A DNA stretch of 64,000 nt from Sphingobacterium daejeonense. GTDB lineage: Bacteria > Bacteroidota > Bacteroidia > Sphingobacteriales > Sphingobacteriaceae. Position 1 is the stretch's first letter, and each line of letters starts with the position of its first letter. The stretch covers positions 1,922,001 to 1,986,000 of the forward strand of contig NZ_LR590470.1 in the NCBI RefSeq assembly GCF_901472535.1, given 5' to 3'. The notes under the pieces are model-generated. The model had not been told where the DNA came from. It made no database searches and saw only the letters and a list, made by a program, of their open reading frames with translations. This document shows positions 17,671 through 26,296 of this stretch, one piece after another. Made by a program: the position numbers and the translations under genes.

Positions 17671-18104
17671 GATGATAGTTCGGGCCCTTCGGCTCCGCTC
17701 AGGGACCGAACGTCCCGGTGGCTGGGTGCATTCGAAACCAGGAGCCTGGTTGCTGGTTGGTGGAGACACCAACCAGGGCATCTAGTTTGCCAGGGACACC
17801 GACCAGTGCCTAATAATTTCCTCAAGATTAGAAAACTTTGCCTGATTGCTGGGGCCCAAGTCAGGCCATTGCCCTAGCGGGGTTGTTGATGGGTTGATGA
17901 TAGTTCGGGCCCTTCAGCTCCGCTCAGGGACCGAACGTCTTGGTGGCTGAGAGCATTTGGAACCAAGGGATTGGATGTCTGGTCGATGATAGTTCGGGCC
18001 CTTCGGCTCCGCTCAGGGACCGAACGTCCAGGTGGTTGAGTGCATTCGAAACCAGGAGCCTGGTTGCTGGTTGGTGGAGACACCAACCAGGGCGTCTAGC
18101 TTGG
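17671..18104. repeat. Three copies of a 76-120 bp intergenic repeat
   Basis: Copies begin with GATGATAGTTCGGGCCCTTC at 17671, 17896 and 17985. Copies 1 and 3 run about 118 bp and are nearly identical; copy 2 stops after about 75 bp. Each contains GTTCGG...CCGAAC complementary ends around a TCCGCTC core. Copies 1 and 3 end in the hairpin GGTTGGTG-GAGA-CACCAACC, which is also found at 15179-15204 on the other side of prmC-ribD. Partial hairpin relatives continue to about 18150. No gene is present. Confidence 0.85.
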
Positions 18105-18154
18105 TGAAGTCACTAACCAGGGAGTCTAGTTTGGTGCTTGCACCAACCAGGACA

Positions 18155-18231
18155 TAGTCTAATGTCTTGTGTCTTATGTCTAATGTCTAAACCTATTCCC
18201 TATCTCACATCTCACATCTCACATCTCACAT
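18155..18231. repeat. Short tandem repeats before the DUF2851 gene
   Basis: TATGTCT/TAATGTCT units at about 18158-18188 are the reverse complement of the AGACATA units at 15137-15157. Four perfect copies of CTCACAT follow at 18204-18231. Confidence 0.75.
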
Positions 18232-18268
18232 CTATTTTTTCCTATAAAGAAAATAACTATCTTTAAAC

Positions 18269-19508
18269 ATGCAAATTTCTGAGCATGTTTTACATTTTAT
18301 CTGGCGATTCCGGTTGTTTCGTCAGTTTGGTTTGGTCTGTAGGAATGGGGAACGTGTGGAGGTTGTTCATCCGGGGAATTACAATACCGATGCAGGTCCG
18401 GATTTTCTGTTTGCCCATCTGCGGATCAATGGTCAGGATTGGTATGGACATATTGAAATTCATGTTCAGTCCAGCGACTGGGAGTTGCATGGGCATGATA
18501 AGAACAAGTCTTATAATGCGGTGATATTGCATGTTGTTTGGGAGGGGGATAGGGATTGTTATTTGGAGGATGGGGCTTTGCTGATGAGTTTGGGGATGAA
18601 GGACTTGGTGGAAAAATCGGTATTGAACAAAATAGATCGTTTATTGCAGAATAATCATTGGTTACCATGTAGTTATGGATTGAATAATGTTGCTGAATAT
18701 CAAAAGATCCATGTGCTGAATAGGATGGGTATTGAACGATTGGAGGCGAGGTATGAGACGATCTTAGGCTTGTTGAAATTATACAGGGGAGACTGGGAAA
18801 GAGTCTGCTTGAGCTTAATGGCGGGAGCATTTGGGATGAAGGTGAATAGGCAGGTTTTTATGGATTTGAGCGAAATACTGTCCTTGAAGCTGATTCAGAA
18901 GATGAAGGGCAATTCAGGATCTGTTCAGGCGATTTTCTTTGGTCAGGCGGGTTTCTTAAAAACATATCGGGGAGAGGATCCTTATTTGCTGAAGCTTGTC
19001 GACCGCTACAGATACCTGCAAAGAATACATTCTTTGAATGAGATTTCGGGATTTCAATGGAAATTCATGCGAATGCGGCCATTCAATTTCCCTACGCTGA
19101 AACTTGCCCAATTGGCGGCTATGTATTGTAAGTTTTCATCATGGTTTTCCTTGGTTGTGGGGGCATTGAGCCTTGATGAGCTGAAAGCATGTCTTCGGGA
19201 GCTAGAGGTTCCAGAATTTTGGGAAACACATTTTCATTTTGAAAAGGAAACGAGTTCGCATTCTACGGCGATTACTGAGCAATCATTTCATTTATTGGCG
19301 ATCAATAGTTTTTATTCCGCTTCTATTTGCTTATGGGAAATATGTAGGCGACCAGAATTATATGGACCGTGCGATTTCATGGTTAGAGAGCCTGAAGGCA
19401 GAAAACAATTCCGTGAGCAGGCGCTACAAGAGGTATGGGCTGACGCTATGTAATGCCTTGGAGACCCAGGCAGTTTTTGCACATGCGTTCAACCTATTGC
19501 GATCCTAA
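18269..19508 (+). CDS. DUF2851 family protein (one frameshift)
   Basis: About 412 residues once joined. The N-terminus MQISEHVLHFIWRFRLF...VVHPGNYNTDAGPDFLFAHLRINGQDWYGHIEIHVQSSDW is characteristic of DUF2851, a Bacteroidota family of unknown function. The NTDAGPDF and GHIEIH segments look like an endonuclease-like PD-(D/E)xK core, an inference only. The frame shifts by +1 near 19315-19335. The true C-terminus continues as LLFAYGKYVGDQNYMDRAISWLESLKAENNSVSRRY...AHAFNLLRS and ends at 19508. The frame-0 tail after the break does not fit the family. Confidence 0.8.
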
Positions 19509-19526
19509 GCTGTGCCTAGAATGTGG

Positions 19527-19542
19527 AATAGCCTTGGCTATT
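19527..19542. terminator. Short bidirectional stem between convergent genes
   Basis: AATAGCC-TT-GGCTATT lies between the DUF2851 gene and the opposing ankyrin gene, with an A/T-rich tail to the right. Confidence 0.4.
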
Positions 19543-19553
19543 ATAAAAAGAGA

Positions 19554-20205
19554 TTAAGCTTTCAGAATTTCAGCGATTTCGTTGTATCCTTTTTCAGCAG
19601 CCAGATCTGAGGCTGTCTGTCCGAAATCATTTTTGATGGCTATGTTGGCTCCATGTTCCAAGAGGATAATAATGAGGTCGACATTCCCTTGTTGTGCAGC
19701 GAGGTGCAGGGGACTTATCCTTGAGGATTGCAATACATTTACTTCGGCACCGGCTTCGATGAGCATTTTTGCGATATTGTCCTGTCCATTGCTGAGTGCA
19801 GAATGAATAGGGAATACCTGGTAGCCATTTTGGGATGAGGAGTTTCGGATTTGCGCGGTTCCTTAACAGGATGCGGACGATTTCTTCCTTGCCGAAATGT
19901 GCTGCAATTCCAAGCGGGTAGAAGCCATGGGAGGAGAGTTCGTTGATGACATCAGGTTTTTGATCGACCATAAACTGCACCTGTTCTGTCAGTCCGGCGG
20001 CACAGGCTTCATGGATGGTGATGCTCTTGATATATTTTAGGATAACCTGGATGATTTGGTTTTTGTGGTAATAGCAGGCCAATAGCAAAGGAGAAATATC
20101 ATGGCTTGTATTTTCCTTTACAAGGTCGGGGTTTTGGCTAAGCAATAAATCTAAATCTTGGTGGTTTCCGGTCTCAATATATTCTTCCAGTACTGTCAAA
20201 CTCAT
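19554..20205 (-). CDS. Ankyrin-repeat protein (one frameshift)
   Basis: About 216 residues after joining two frames. It starts MSLTVLEEYIETGNHQDLDLLLSQNPDLV. Ankyrin repeats include DISPLLLACYYHKNQIIQVIL, GFYPLGIAAHFGKEEIVRILL, SPLHLAAQQGNVDLIIILLEHGANI and FGQTASDLAAEKGYNEIAEIL. The break lies near 19830, after NRANP; the downstream frame resumes as the HSALSNGQDNIAKMLIEAGAEV repeat. It has no signal peptide, so it is probably cytosolic and mediates protein contacts. The specific partner is unknown. Confidence 0.8.
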
Positions 20206-20423
20206 AATCCTAATTTTGCGTTACGAAATAAATAAAAAAAAGTTAAAATAAGGTTACCTCTGCCCAAAAAATCTGCTGTTTCCTATAAAATTTTTTATGT
20301 TAATAAATGTAATCTATACAATTTTTTTTGTTCGGGAACGAACATCATTTAATTTTTGTAGCTACTTGTCTACAAAATCATAATTGAGAGTAGTAGTTTT
20401 ATAACTTTTCTGATGATTTTTTT
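20206..20423. promoter_or_regulatory. Intergenic region with an operator-like palindrome
   Basis: TGTTCG (20329-20334), GGAA, CGAACA (20339-20344) form a dyad site upstream of a possible small transcript and ubiX. The same half-sites occur in the inverted repeat at 10110-10146. Otherwise the stretch is AT-rich and empty. Confidence 0.4.
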
Positions 20424-20506
20424 TACTTTTGTAATGCCCTCCCCAAGGGCATGTTTTTCATAGGTAGATGTAGGGTCGAATTAATCTAATTCGACCCTTT
20501 TTTTAT
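20424..20506 (+). ncRNA. Candidate small RNA with its own promoter and terminator
   Basis: TACTTTTG at 20424-20431 matches the TAnnTTTG -7 element. A first hairpin follows (ATGCCCT-CCCCA-AGGGCAT, about 20434-20452). A second, very strong hairpin, AGGGTCGAATTA-ATC-TAATTCGACCCT (20472-20498), runs into seven T. There is no open frame between them. The transcript would be about 65-70 nt. No clear -33 TTTG was found, and the family is not recognised. Confidence 0.5.
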
Positions 20507-20558
20507 AAAATGGTTTTTTGGCGGTCTGTATTCGATAAGGTTTCATAGTTTTTGTAAC

Positions 20559-21122
20559 ATGAGGAAGAAAAAAGTTGTCGTAGCAATAACCGGTGCGTCG
20601 GGTTCCATTTATGCAAAAGTATTGTTGGATAAATTGGTTGGTTTGTCGGATCAGATTGAGTCGGTCGGCTTGGTGATGTCAGACAACGCGAAGGATGTTT
20701 GGCAATTTGAGCTAGATGACAAGAGCTATGAGCAATATGATTTTCCTACCTATCAGAAGAATGATTTTATGGCACCCTTTGCTTCGGGTTCTGCGAAGTA
20801 TGACACGATGTTTGTGGTTCCATGTTCGATGGGTACCATGGCAAGGATCGCTCATGGAATATCTTCAGACCTTACGACACGTGCAGCCGATGTCATCCTT
20901 AAGGAGCGCCGCAAGCTGATATTATTGACCCGGGAGACGCCGCTCAGCAGCATACATATCCAAAATATGGCCTTGATTACCCAGGCAGGTGGTATTATCT
21001 GCCCTGCTTCACCATCATTTTACAGCCGTCCGCAGACCTTTGAGGAGCTTGCCTCGACAGTAATCGACCGAGCATTGGACATTGCAGGCTTTGACTTGGA
21101 TACATTTCGCTGGGGAAAATAG
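20559..21122 (+). CDS. ubiX: UbiX-type flavin prenyltransferase
   Basis: 187 residues, standard length. The N-terminus KKVVVAITGASGSIYAKVLLDKL is the FMN-binding start of the family. The segments VPCSMGTMARIAHGISSDLTTRAADVILKERRKLILLTRETPLSSIHIQNM and CPASPSFYSRPQTFEELASTVIDRALD contain the conserved prenyl/FMN site. It makes prenylated FMN, the cofactor of UbiD-type decarboxylases. No ubiD is nearby. It is uninterrupted. Confidence 0.95.
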   Translation: MRKKKVVVAITGASGSIYAKVLLDKLVGLSDQIESVGLVMSDNAKDVWQFELDDKSYEQYDFPTYQKNDFMAPFASGSAKYDTMFVVPCSMGTMARIAHGISSDLTTRAADVILKERRKLILLTRETPLSSIHIQNMALITQAGGIICPASPSFYSRPQTFEELASTVIDRALDIAGFDLDTFRWGK

Positions 21123-21332
21123 CTTTTTCTGTTTTTTTATCCTTGTATTCCCGTGAATTTTGTACTTTTGTTTTTTAATGAAACAGCTGTTATTATCTTC
21201 GATTAAGGGGTATTTATACTTGAAGAAGGTTTTTTGAAAATGCTCATTGGAAAAAGACCTTTGGATCAATAGCTGGTTTCTACGACTTAAACACGCGCAT
21301 TCAGCACAATTTTTTGATTTTCAATTCAATTC

Positions 21333-22601
21333 ATGGCTACAATATTAATTAATTCTGCGACTTTGGTTTCGGCAGGACATCCACTGCATTTGTCTACTGT
21401 TGACCTTCTTGTTAAAAAACGGGAAGATCGAACAGATAGGGAAGAAGATTAAGTCTGATGACAAGAAGATTCAGGTAATCGATGGTAAGGATGCTTTCTT
21501 ATCCGTAGGTTTTTTCGACATGAACGTCAATTTCGGAGAACCGGGATATGAAACAAAAGAAGATATTCAAACGGGTACTGCAGCATCTGCAGCCGGAGGT
21601 TTTACTGCTGTTGCAGTTCAACCGAATACCAATCCTCCAATCCACAGCCGTTCTGAGGTTGCATTGATCGTCAATTCTGCAAAGGGGAATCTGGTCGATG
21701 TACTTCCAATAGGCACAGTGGAGCAAGAAGAGGGAAGGCAATGAATTAGCGGAGCTTTATGATATGAAAATTACAGGTGCTGTCGCTTATAGCGATGGTA
21801 CACATAGCATTCAACAAGCAGGACTGATGTCCCGTGCTTTGCTTTATGCAAAAGGATTCGATGGTCTGATCATGGCTTTTCCGGAGGATGATTCCATTGC
21901 TGCCGATAGCAAGATGAATGAAGGGGGAAGTCAGTACATACCTAGGTATGAAAGGAATTCCAAACCTTGCTGAATCTGTCATGATCTCAAGGGATCTGTT
22001 CCTTGCAGAATATAATGAATCTCCAATCCATTTTTCTACGATTTCTACAGAAGAAGGGGTTGATCTAATCAAGAAAGCAAAAGCAAAAGGAATCAAGGTA
22101 ACCTGTGACGTGGCTGCTCATAACTTGGTATTTACCGATGAAGACGTCAAAGGATTTGATTCGAATTATAAAGTGAGTCCTCCATTGCGTACCAAGAAAG
22201 ATGTGAAAGCCTTGATCAAGGGATTGAAGGATGGTGTGATAGATGCTGTTGTATCACAACATACTCCGCAAGAGATTGAATTCAAGCAGGTTGAGTTTCA
22301 GATTGCCAAGAATGGTATAATCGCAGCGCAGACAGTTCTTCCATTGTTACTTAAGGCAGGGTTAACTGTTGAGACGATCGTGGAAAAATTAGCTATAAAC
22401 CCAAGAAAGGTGCTAGGATTGGACATTCCAGTGATTGCTGAGGGTGAAGAAGCTAATTTGGTGTTGTTTAGTCCATCTAAAAAATGGATATTTGATAATA
22501 AGACCAATAAATCCAAATCTGCTAACAGTCCATTATTTGGTCAGGAATTGACAGGTCAAGTGATAGCAGTCATAAACAACAATAAATTGCACATCAATTA
22601 A
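21333..22601 (+). CDS. Dihydroorotase-like protein lacking the metal ligands (frameshifted)
   Basis: About 420 residues starting at 21333 (MATILINSATLVSAGHPLHLS). Frameshifts lie near 21414 (A6 run), 21730 and 21935-21945; the fold is otherwise complete. It belongs to the class I dihydroorotase/amidohydrolase family: PNTNPPIHS and MNEGG...YLGMKGIPNLAES align well. Key catalytic positions are changed. The metal-binding HxH of the active enzyme is NVN (DMNVNFGEPG), the usual PHHLLLTD is AHNLVFTD, and the catalytic TDHAPH is SQHTPQ. It is therefore probably a non-catalytic paralogue, such as those that partner aspartate transcarbamylase in other bacteria. An active pyrC should exist elsewhere. 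Confidence 0.8.
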
Positions 22602-22607
22602 TAAAAT

Positions 22608-23276
22608 ATGGATATCAAAGTAAAAAAAGCATTAGAGGCCGCAGTAAACAACTACGCTTCTGTAGAACAAATTGATGGACAGGCGATCCTTCCTGGATTG
22701 GCTGAGGCCTTTGAGCTTGAAAAGCCATTTATGGAGAAGGTTGAAGCCATGGATGCTGTATTCGATGATAATCAGCGCTTTGAAGAATTGCGCGAGTATA
22801 CATTTGATCTCTTGATGATCAATTTCTTTGCTGAGGATGTTCAGAAATTGGAGGAAGATTATCTGGACTCTGAAGAATGGGAATCTATCGAGGAAGAAAC
22901 ATTGGATCGTGGATCAGAGCTTTTGAATATCTTACTTTACTTAAGGGAATGTGCTGATGATGATGTTGAACCATCGTTGGATGACTTTCTGAAAGAGTTC
23001 TTATTGGTTGAAGAAGATGAATTTCAGGATGAATACCGGATTTATGAAAAAGTAATCGCGAATCAAATTTTGGTCGATAGTGAATATTCTGAGATTGCGA
23101 AGGTTTCTGCAACCATTTCTGAAGATGACGAACTTGTTGATTTGTTCTATCCTTTGGTTTCATTTTTCAACGAACAAAACCCTAACCAAGCGCAATTGGA
23201 ATCTTATGCTGAGGCAGGTTCTAACAAGGCCTTGGACATTGCATTGTTGCAACTAATCATAAATTATAACTCATAA
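22608..23276 (+). CDS. Conserved acidic hypothetical protein
   Basis: 222 residues, strongly acidic and helical (for example FFAEDVQKLEEDYLDSEEWESIEEETLDRGSELLNILLYLRE). It has no signal peptide, membrane helix or motif that I recognise. It follows the dihydroorotase-like gene by 6 bp and precedes the DUF4199 gene by 3 bp, so all three look like one transcript. The function is unknown. Confidence 0.75.
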   Translation: MDIKVKKALEAAVNNYASVEQIDGQAILPGLAEAFELEKPFMEKVEAMDAVFDDNQRFEELREYTFDLLMINFFAEDVQKLEEDYLDSEEWESIEEETLDRGSELLNILLYLRECADDDVEPSLDDFLKEFLLVEEDEFQDEYRIYEKVIANQILVDSEYSEIAKVSATISEDDELVDLFYPLVSFFNEQNPNQAQLESYAEAGSNKALDIALLQLIINYNS

Positions 23277-23279
23277 ATC

Positions 23280-23955
23280 ATGGATTCTACTTATTCACCT
23301 GAAGTTAATGTAAAGAAAAAGGCCATTATCTATGGCGTCATCTTAGGGGTAATCTCTTTGGTTCTTTCCATTATTTCACTTTATTTTTCCAAGACAGCAA
23401 CATCGATTGTTTTTTCATCGGTCATCAATATTCTAATCAGTTATGTGTTGTTTTTAGCTGCTGCAGTATTTTTTACGCTTCAATTGCGAAAAGCTGTTGG
23501 CGGTTATTGGGACTTTTCGACAGCATTGAAAAATATTTTCATTATGCTTGCCATCACTACTGTGGTTGGGACAATCGGTATTAATTTATTCAATGTTGCT
23601 TATCCGAATCTACAATTTGAGGCTATTGAAAATACCCAGAACCTGACGATAGAAATGATGGAATCGAACAACATTCCTGATGAGCAGATAGACACTACCT
23701 TGGAGATGTTGGACCAACAAAAAGAAGCATTAGGTTCTTTGTCGATTGGTCAGATATTGAAAGGTATGGCGATATCAATTTTGCTGTATTTTATTTTGGC
23801 TTTGATTTTTGCTGCTATCTTCAAGAGAGAGAGGCCAATGTTCAGAAAAAGCTGGATCTGAAGAAGCGCACCCTTGGCAAGATAATGCCAACAACGCAAA
23901 CCCTGGTCTTGAGGATCAGAACCGTAACATCAACAATCCAGATAACAACGCATAA
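23280..23955 (+). CDS. DUF4199 family membrane protein (frameshift near the C-terminus)
   Basis: About 225 residues. Hydrophobic helices are at about residues 15-33, 40-63, 80-102 and 163-182, with a long hydrophilic loop between the third and fourth. This matches the small DUF4199 membrane proteins of Bacteroidota. The frame shifts near 23845-23860. The alternative frame continues as GSEEAHPWQDNANNANPGLEDQNRN...NNPDNNA, an Asn-rich polar tail typical of the family, ending at 23955. Such genes commonly sit just before a glycosyltransferase, as here. Confidence 0.75.
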
Positions 23956-23977
23956 TAAACGCTTAAGTTTAAATGAT

Positions 23978-24006
23978 AAGGGTATCATCCAAAAATGATA
24001 CCTTTG
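23978..24006 (+). promoter_or_regulatory. Terminator hairpin overlapping a promoter before the glycosyltransferase genes
   Basis: AAGGGTATCAT (23978-23988) and ATGATACCTTT (23995-24005) form an 11-bp stem with one wobble pair, followed by a T-rich tail. The right arm contains TACCTTTG (23999-24006), an exact TAnnTTTG element 13 bp before the next start codon. Upstream transcription may end where downstream transcription begins. Confidence 0.45.
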
Positions 24007-24019
24007 TTCTTTATTAATT

Positions 24020-24970
24020 ATGGATATTTCAGTAGTAGTACCATTATATAACGAGGAAGAGTCACTTCCAGAGTTGACCGCTTGGATCAAGCGTGTCATG
24101 GATGCCCACAATTTCAGTTATGAGATCGTTTTGGTTGACGATGGCAGTAAGGATAAGTCATGGCAAGTCATTCAATCTTTGAAGGAGGGGGATGAGAATA
24201 TCATTGGAATTCGTTTTCGCCGGAACTACGGCAAGTCAGCGGCGTTGAACGTTGGTTTTGCTGCGGCAGAAGGGGATGTGGTGATCACAATGGATGCCGA
24301 CCTGCAAGACAGCCCAGACGAGATTCCTGAGCTCTACGACCGTATCAAGAACCAAGGGGCAGACCTTGTTTCAGGATGGAAGAAAAAACGTTATGATCCA
24401 TTGACAAAGACCATTCCTACCAAACTGTTCAATTCGGTTACCAGGAGCATGTCAGGGATCGACAATTTACATGATTTTAATTGTGGCCTGAAAGCATACA
24501 AAAAAGATGTTGTAAAAAGTATCGAAGTGTATGGCGAGATGCACCGTTATATTCCGGTATTGGCTAAATGGGCAGGTTTCAGCAATATCCAAGAGCAGGT
24601 AGTACAGCACTATCCCCGCAAATATGGCACAACGAAATTTGGTCCTGGAAGATTTGTTAAAGGGTTTTTGGACCTGATGTCCATTTTCTTTGTGGGCAAA
24701 TTTGCCAAAAGACCGATGCACTTCTTTGGCCCATTGGGAGTCATCAGCTTCTTACTGGGATTTATCATTACCATTTGGTTAATATGCGAGAAATTGATGA
24801 GCATTGCCAACGGTACCGTATATAGAAATGTGACTGATCAACCATTGTTCTTTTTAGCTTTGGTAGCCATAATCATCGGTTCTCAAATGTTTTTGACAGG
24901 ATTTGTTGCAGAATTAGTTTCTAGAAACGGTACTGACCGAAACAAATATCACGTAGATCAGGTAATTTAA
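24020..24970 (+). CDS. Family 2 glycosyltransferase (DPM1/GtrB-like)
   Basis: 316 residues. The GT-A domain has MDISVVVPLYNEEESLPEL, LVDDGSKDKSW and the DxD motif in ITMDADLQDSPDEI. A DFNCGLKAYKK segment and a re-entrant GKFAKRPMHFFG segment follow. Two C-terminal membrane helices cover about residues 230-253 and 268-293. This is the architecture of polyprenyl-phosphate glycosyltransferases that make lipid-linked sugars on the cytosolic face of the inner membrane. The second glycosyltransferase gene starts 1 bp after its stop, so the two act from one transcript. Confidence 0.88.
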   Translation: MDISVVVPLYNEEESLPELTAWIKRVMDAHNFSYEIVLVDDGSKDKSWQVIQSLKEGDENIIGIRFRRNYGKSAALNVGFAAAEGDVVITMDADLQDSPDEIPELYDRIKNQGADLVSGWKKKRYDPLTKTIPTKLFNSVTRSMSGIDNLHDFNCGLKAYKKDVVKSIEVYGEMHRYIPVLAKWAGFSNIQEQVVQHYPRKYGTTKFGPGRFVKGFLDLMSIFFVGKFAKRPMHFFGPLGVISFLLGFIITIWLICEKLMSIANGTVYRNVTDQPLFFLALVAIIIGSQMFLTGFVAELVSRNGTDRNKYHVDQVI

Positions 24971-24971
24971 T

Positions 24972-25973
24972 ATGTTTTTTTCCGTAATCGTACCGCTCTA
25001 TAACAGGCCAGTCGAGATCAAGGAAATGTTGACTTCGCTTTTGGATCAAACCTACAAAGATTTTGAGGTGATTATCGTAGAAGATGGATCCAAAAATAAA
25101 GCGGAACATATTGTAGATAAGTTTAAAGATAAACTTGATGTAAAGTATTACTTCAAGGAAAATGAAGGTCAAGGCTTCGCGAGGAATTACGGTTTTGAAA
25201 GAGCAAAAGGTGATTATTTCATAGTTTTTGATTCTGATATTATCGTTCCCAAGGATTATTTCTTAAAAGTAATCGACGGCATAAAGGAACATGGGTATGA
25301 CGCCTTTGGAGGTCCTGATGCTGCACATGACTCTTTTACTGCTATTCAGAAAGCAATTAGCTATTCGATGACCAGTCCGTTTACGACGGGAGGAATTCGA
25401 GGAAACAAAAAGCATGTTGGTCAATTTCATCCCAGGAGTTTCAATCTTGGGATATCGAGGGAAGTCTGGGAAAAAACAGGTGGCTTTAAGCTTTCCCGTA
25501 GGTCTGAGGATATTGAGTTCAGTATCCGTATGATCAATTCAGGATTTAAGGTTGGATTGATCCCTGATGCCTTTGTATATCATAAACGCAGAACCAGTTT
25601 CGGACAATTTTACAAACAGACCCATAATTTTGGGAAAGGCAGAATCGATATTTATTGCTTGTATCCCAAGGAATTAAAGCCTGTTCATGCTTTGCCGGCT
25701 GTTTTTGTGCTAGGTCTGATACTTTTATTGATGATCGATGTCATTAACCTGTTGACCATGGATGAAATTTATTTCTTACATATATTAGGTCTGATAGGCA
25801 ATACATTTTTGGTATTCTATACTATCCTGTTGTTTTTACATGCGTTGGTGACAACAAAGAGTTTAAAGGTTGGGCTTTTGTCGGTTGTTGCAGCGTTTAC
25901 TCAATTAATAGCTTATGGATCAGGATTTTTGAGCCAATATGCACAAAGGTTCATCACGAACAAAAGAGGATAA
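24972..25973 (+). CDS. Family 2 glycosyltransferase with C-terminal membrane helices
   Basis: 333 residues. The GT-A motifs are FFSVIVPLYNRPVEIKEMLTSLLDQTYKDFEVIIVEDGS and FIVFDSDIIVPKDYF. LSRRSEDIEFSIRMINSGFKVGLIPDAFVYHKRRTSFGQFYKQ contains the ED acceptor-site motif. Three hydrophobic helices close the protein (about residues 237-260, 266-288 and 297-318). It probably adds sugars to a lipid or polysaccharide. The substrate cannot be told from sequence. Confidence 0.88.
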   Translation: MFFSVIVPLYNRPVEIKEMLTSLLDQTYKDFEVIIVEDGSKNKAEHIVDKFKDKLDVKYYFKENEGQGFARNYGFERAKGDYFIVFDSDIIVPKDYFLKVIDGIKEHGYDAFGGPDAAHDSFTAIQKAISYSMTSPFTTGGIRGNKKHVGQFHPRSFNLGISREVWEKTGGFKLSRRSEDIEFSIRMINSGFKVGLIPDAFVYHKRRTSFGQFYKQTHNFGKGRIDIYCLYPKELKPVHALPAVFVLGLILLLMIDVINLLTMDEIYFLHILGLIGNTFLVFYTILLFLHALVTTKSLKVGLLSVVAAFTQLIAYGSGFLSQYAQRFITNKRG

Positions 25974-26022
25974 AGAATTGATAAAGTCGACCTGCTTTAT
26001 TAAATTGTGAAGATAAGATTAT

Positions 26023-26296
26023 ATGATTTCATTAACACAGGGAAGTTTAGATAAATTAGAGGCGCTATTTGGCGATTTAGGATACAAGCTGAAGATATGA
26101 AAAAGGATCATTTCGTACTGGTGCTTGTGTATTACAGAATTCGAAGGTCGTTGTTGTAAACAAATTCTCCACCGTCGATATGAAAGTCGTATCACTTCTT
26201 CAGATCTTGGAAACCATGGAGGTTGACGAGGACTTGATTCAAGAGAAACTGAAGCCATTTTATCAAAACATTAAAAAAACGAAGATTTCGATTTGA
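26023..26296 (+). CDS. Small conserved hypothetical protein (one frameshift)
   Basis: About 90 residues when the frame is corrected. It begins MISLTQGSLDKLEALFGDLGYKL and, after a break near 26092-26100, continues YEKGSFRTGACVLQNSKVVVVNKFSTVDMKVVSLLQILETMEVDEDLIQEKLKPFYQNIKK. Both parts are clearly coding in character. Its stop overlaps the TTG start of the MBL hydrolase gene, suggesting co-translation. The function is unknown. Confidence 0.65.

Noticed and set aside
17484..18086. Open frames in the repeat region after ribD
   Set aside because: They are produced by repeat units and have no independent coding signal.
18204..18231. CTCACAT tandem repeat as a CRISPR array
   Set aside because: Seven-base units without spacers; a simple microsatellite.
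18426..18830. 134-residue minus-strand frame inside the DUF2851 gene
   Set aside because: Antisense shadow of a clear family protein, with Ser/Pro-rich low-complexity translation.
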